A stretch of DNA of 64,000 bases from an uncultured Rhodopila sp. GTDB lineage: Bacteria > Pseudomonadota > Alphaproteobacteria > Acetobacterales > Acetobacteraceae. The stretch lies in NCBI GenBank assembly GCA_903851415.1, contig CAINOE010000107.1, positions 186,001-250,000 on the forward strand, in the 5' to 3' direction. The notes beneath the pieces are model-generated. The model was not told the origin of the DNA and ran no database searches. It saw only the letters and a program-made list of their open reading frames with translations. Below, piece after piece: positions 61,930 through 64,000 of the stretch. How positions within the stretch are numbered: position 1 is the first letter of the stretch; the number at the start of each line of letters is the position of its first letter. The translations under genes and the position numbers were made by a program.

Positions 61930-62148
61930 AACCAGCGCGTGCTAGGTTTTGCTTTACACGCAATGATTTGTCGCGTCAACCGACGGTTTTATCAACGCCG
62001 CGCGATTAATCCTTGAAGTGATATGCATGAATCCATCCCGCCATGAAATCGTTTCCATTATGCTTGATTTACCTCAATGCTCATACGGCTCGTTTGTTCT
62101 AACCATATCGGTGTTCGGCCATTCACGGGACTAACGGGAGATAATGCC

Positions 62149-62892
62149 ATGTCACCTGGCCTGCCCACCGCCGCCCTTGTGCTGTGTGTCCTCGCCGCTC
62201 CGGCAATGCATCCTGCATACGCTCAGTATGGACAATATGTCGGACAGATGACGATGATCTATGATGAAAGCGGCGGAACAAACAGATACAAGAGCACTCA
62301 CGAAGTGCTGGTCAGCATTCAGGAACCTTATAAAATCCCGACGCAGTACGGCCCCACGACCGGCACCGGGGACACCAACCCGTTGTTTTTGTATGTGACG
62401 GATCTTGAAACGACGGTCAACATCCAGCCTGGCGGCCTCCATGTGGTTTCGGCGACCCCGCAGGTCGGCGGCGGTTCAACCGGAGAACCCGCCGGTCTCT
62501 GGGTGATGCAATCCTGGAAGCTGCAACCGACCGCCAATGGTTTCACCGGTTCATTCGATAATGCACTGCCGGTAGACAACAATAATCTGTTTGTCTCACT
62601 GGAAGCCGATAATCCTCTGGCCTTCGATCTCGCTGCCATGGCCAATGGCGGCAATCCGTTCGGCGGCAACCAGTTGGTCGCTTGCATCGCATATATCAGC
62701 AAAGTGACTACCGTAGCGGCCGTGTTCGATACGGCGGAGAAGTCAATCCAGATGACCTTCAACGGCCATGGCGGCGGCTACATGAAAGGTATCTGCACCT
62801 CGGATATCGCTTTCCAGGCGACTATCAGCGCCACGCTCGATCCGGCAGTGGCAGCGCCGCAGCCGCAACTGACGCCCCCCGTCGCGCATTGA
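62149..62892 (+). CDS. Secreted protein of unknown function
   Basis: 247 residues with a signal peptide (MSPGLPTAALVLCVLAAPAM, cleavage likely after HPAYA). The mature part is rich in Gly, Asn and Thr, with beta-type segments (YVGQMTMIYDESGGTNRYKS; SIQMTFNGHGGGYMKG), and two cysteines. GGGAG precedes ATG 62149. It lies after 219 AT-richer bases next to the matrixin-like gene, which diverges from it. No family recognised. Confidence 0.68.
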   Translation: MSPGLPTAALVLCVLAAPAMHPAYAQYGQYVGQMTMIYDESGGTNRYKSTHEVLVSIQEPYKIPTQYGPTTGTGDTNPLFLYVTDLETTVNIQPGGLHVVSATPQVGGGSTGEPAGLWVMQSWKLQPTANGFTGSFDNALPVDNNNLFVSLEADNPLAFDLAAMANGGNPFGGNQLVACIAYISKVTTVAAVFDTAEKSIQMTFNGHGGGYMKGICTSDIAFQATISATLDPAVAAPQPQLTPPVAH

Positions 62893-63199
62893 AGTTATGG
62901 GCCGCCGATCCTTACTGATCCGCCGGATGCCCTGCCACTGTTTGATGTAGATCGGGCAACACTCCGCCCGCCGTGTCGTCAGCCCCCCGGGCGATGTCCC
63001 GTTCCGGCTCCCTTTGGACGTGCGCAGGGTCATCGCTTGGCTTGGGTAGCTCCGCATCCGTTGGATTGGCGGCAACCCTTGCAGCTCGGCGGCGGTTCGG
63101 ACGCTTTTTGGCGGGCGGCCCGCAGATCGTCGAACGCCCCGGGCCATAGATCCCGCCGAGGCGGCAAATGTCCACGGCGCGGAAAGCGGCACATGAATG
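62893..63199. other. Gene-free interval, 307 bases
   Basis: Lies between the secreted protein and the convergent Uma2-type gene. Short frames on both strands have no recognisable product; no repeat or RNA gene is seen. Confidence 0.45.
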
Positions 63200-63808
63200 C
63201 TATCGCTGCTCCTCGTCCGGCTCCTCGTCCTCCGGCCGCAGCGTCACGGTTTCATAGATCTCGGCCAGCGGGATGGACATGCCGATGCTCTTGATCTCCA
63301 AATCGCACTCGAGGCCATTCACCGGCACGAACTCCCAACCTCCGTCCTCCTGCCGTCGATAAGTATGGACAGCAGGGACGTGTTGATAGATTTCGACGAC
63401 TTCCTCAACGCCTTCGATGTCTTGAAGCTGTGCGCGGCGGCGGTCCCGTTTCCGGATGTTCTTCAGTTCGGACGGAGACACGACATCGAAGGTCACGCGG
63501 GGATGCTGGCCACACCGGACCATGCCATCCGGGATTTTCGCTGTCGGCCGCTGTTGCTTCTTGGGGGCGGCGCCGCTCCCGGACTCGAAGCGGCAGCCGC
63601 CGCGGCCACGAGCGCGTAGCCGGTTTTCGATAGCGACGTTCAGCATCGACAGGATGGCGCCGTGCTCCGGGGCAGGCGCCGCATGCGCGACAATGACGCC
63701 CTCATCGAGCTCGTAGCGCCAGGCATTGCCGAACTCAGCCTGGTCGGTGGCGAGGAACTCCGCTGCCGTCATCGCCACAAACGTCCGCGCCGTCGTGTCC
63801 ATACCCAC
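63200..63808 (-). CDS. Uma2 family (DUF820) nuclease-like protein
   Basis: 202 residues. MTAAEFLATDQAEFGNAWRY, GAILSMLNVAIENRL, KIPDGMVRCGQHPRVTFDVV and SPSELKNIRKRDRRRAQLQD correspond to the DUF820/Uma2 PD-(D/E)xK fold, in which the second acidic residue is here Asp (FDVVSPS) where Glu is usual. The C-terminal extension (EIYETVTLRPEDEEPDEEQR) is acidic. No activity has been shown for most members. Related sequences are often in multiple copies per genome. Confidence 0.82.
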   Translation of the reverse strand: MGMDTTARTFVAMTAAEFLATDQAEFGNAWRYELDEGVIVAHAAPAPEHGAILSMLNVAIENRLRARGRGGCRFESGSGAAPKKQQRPTAKIPDGMVRCGQHPRVTFDVVSPSELKNIRKRDRRRAQLQDIEGVEEVVEIYQHVPAVHTYRRQEDGGWEFVPVNGLECDLEIKSIGMSIPLAEIYETVTLRPEDEEPDEEQR

Positions 63809-63903
63809 CTCCAGTGCACATCATCGCGCAAGAAGGGGCTACGAACAAAGTTAACATTTACAAGACCAGGCAGCCGAACCATGACCGGGTTGCGTCAAAG
63901 TGG

Positions 63904-63996
63904 TGGATGGCCGGACCAAGTCCCATAGGCGCTAACATAACCCGGGAGATGGCGGCCCGTCCCAGTGTGTCATGGCCGGATTTAGTCCGGCCATCC
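63904..63996. repeat. Dispersed GGCCGGA-type palindromes at the window end
   Basis: GGATGGCCGGACCAAG at about 63904-63919 is half an element. ATGGCCGGA-TTTAG-TCCGGCCAT at 63971-63993 is a complete hairpin with nine-base arms. Both share the GGCCGG core with the elements at 58219 and 60982. No gene is visible in 63809-64000. Confidence 0.6.
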
Positions 63997-64000
63997 GCGA

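Noticed and set aside
1..64000. CRISPR arrays, tRNA or rRNA genes, complete insertion sequences, prophage genes
   Set aside because: Looked for repeated spacers, T-loop-like TTCGANNC cloverleaf ends, transposase motifs and phage structural genes by eye; none was convincing.

Overview
The window is high-GC DNA with strong third-position GC, short intergenic gaps and many ATGA/TGATG stop-start overlaps. Family content points to an alphaproteobacterium of the Rhodospirillales/Acetobacteraceae kind: a VpsF-type polysaccharide polymerase, a bacteriophytochrome paired with PpsR, PpsR-type light control, PobA, PrpE and FNR/FixK-type TTGAT-N4-RTCAA boxes. This is inferred from gene content; no marker gene is present. 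No rRNA, tRNA, CRISPR array, complete insertion sequence or replication origin was seen.

Layout. (1) 1-9803 is the end of an exopolysaccharide locus read left to right: polymerase (cut by the window edge), chain-length/export protein, acyltransferase, sugar epimerase, glycosyltransferase, GMC oxidoreductase, sterol-desaturase-like hydroxylase and a CelD/FemAB-like acyltransferase, ending in a hairpin shared with a convergent flavin monooxygenase. An ATP-grasp enzyme and an ExeA-like membrane ATPase follow. (2) 14103-19678, minus strand, carries pobA, ppsR, a kinase-less bacteriophytochrome and a DUF3830 gene; the ppsR-bphP pair is a light-responsive repressor/antirepressor module with no photosynthesis gene in view. 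(3) 20365-27503 holds a DUF2252 gene, a frameshifted small antitoxin-like gene, a two-gene TPR module, a lipoprotein, an N-carbamoyl amino acid hydrolase and a small gene. (4) 27876-32763 has two diverging gene groups around an AT-rich spacer with two FNR-type boxes: a CBS-domain protein and two small proteins leftwards; an L,D-transpeptidase, a 48-residue peptide, an SDR and a carboxylesterase rightwards. (5) 33137-40569 holds a PAS-GGDEF-hemerythrin protein whose PilZ N-terminus is in another frame, an S49 peptidase/GNAT pair, a CHRD protein, a GH42-like protein, and a HicA-like gene plus PPK2 behind a third FNR-type box.

(6) 40797-50405 is accessory and housekeeping mixture: unknown membrane proteins, parDE, an aldo/keto reductase with a dipeptidase, VOC and lipoprotein genes, a TetR/MFS divergon with two operators, and a cytochrome b561. 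(7) 50786-53707 is the most unusual stretch: a three-gene cassette (unknown A, HEPN-type C, DUF5397-like B) is tandemly duplicated, the first copy having lost almost all of C, followed by a lower-GC unknown gene. (8) 53840-58206 carries prpE diverging from an SDR/FAD-monooxygenase pair. (9) 58423-64000 has a glycosyltransferase, ccdAB translationally coupled to an alpha/beta hydrolase, a matrixin-like protein with a degenerate zinc site, a secreted unknown and a Uma2-type gene, interspersed with palindromic intergenic repeats.

Best candidates for something undescribed are the duplicated A-C(HEPN)-B cassette, the TPR/partner operon at 22090-25293, and the orphan BphP-PpsR switch with a possible AUC start codon. 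Starts were moved from the longest open frame to the nearest codon with a ribosome site wherever the sequence allowed.
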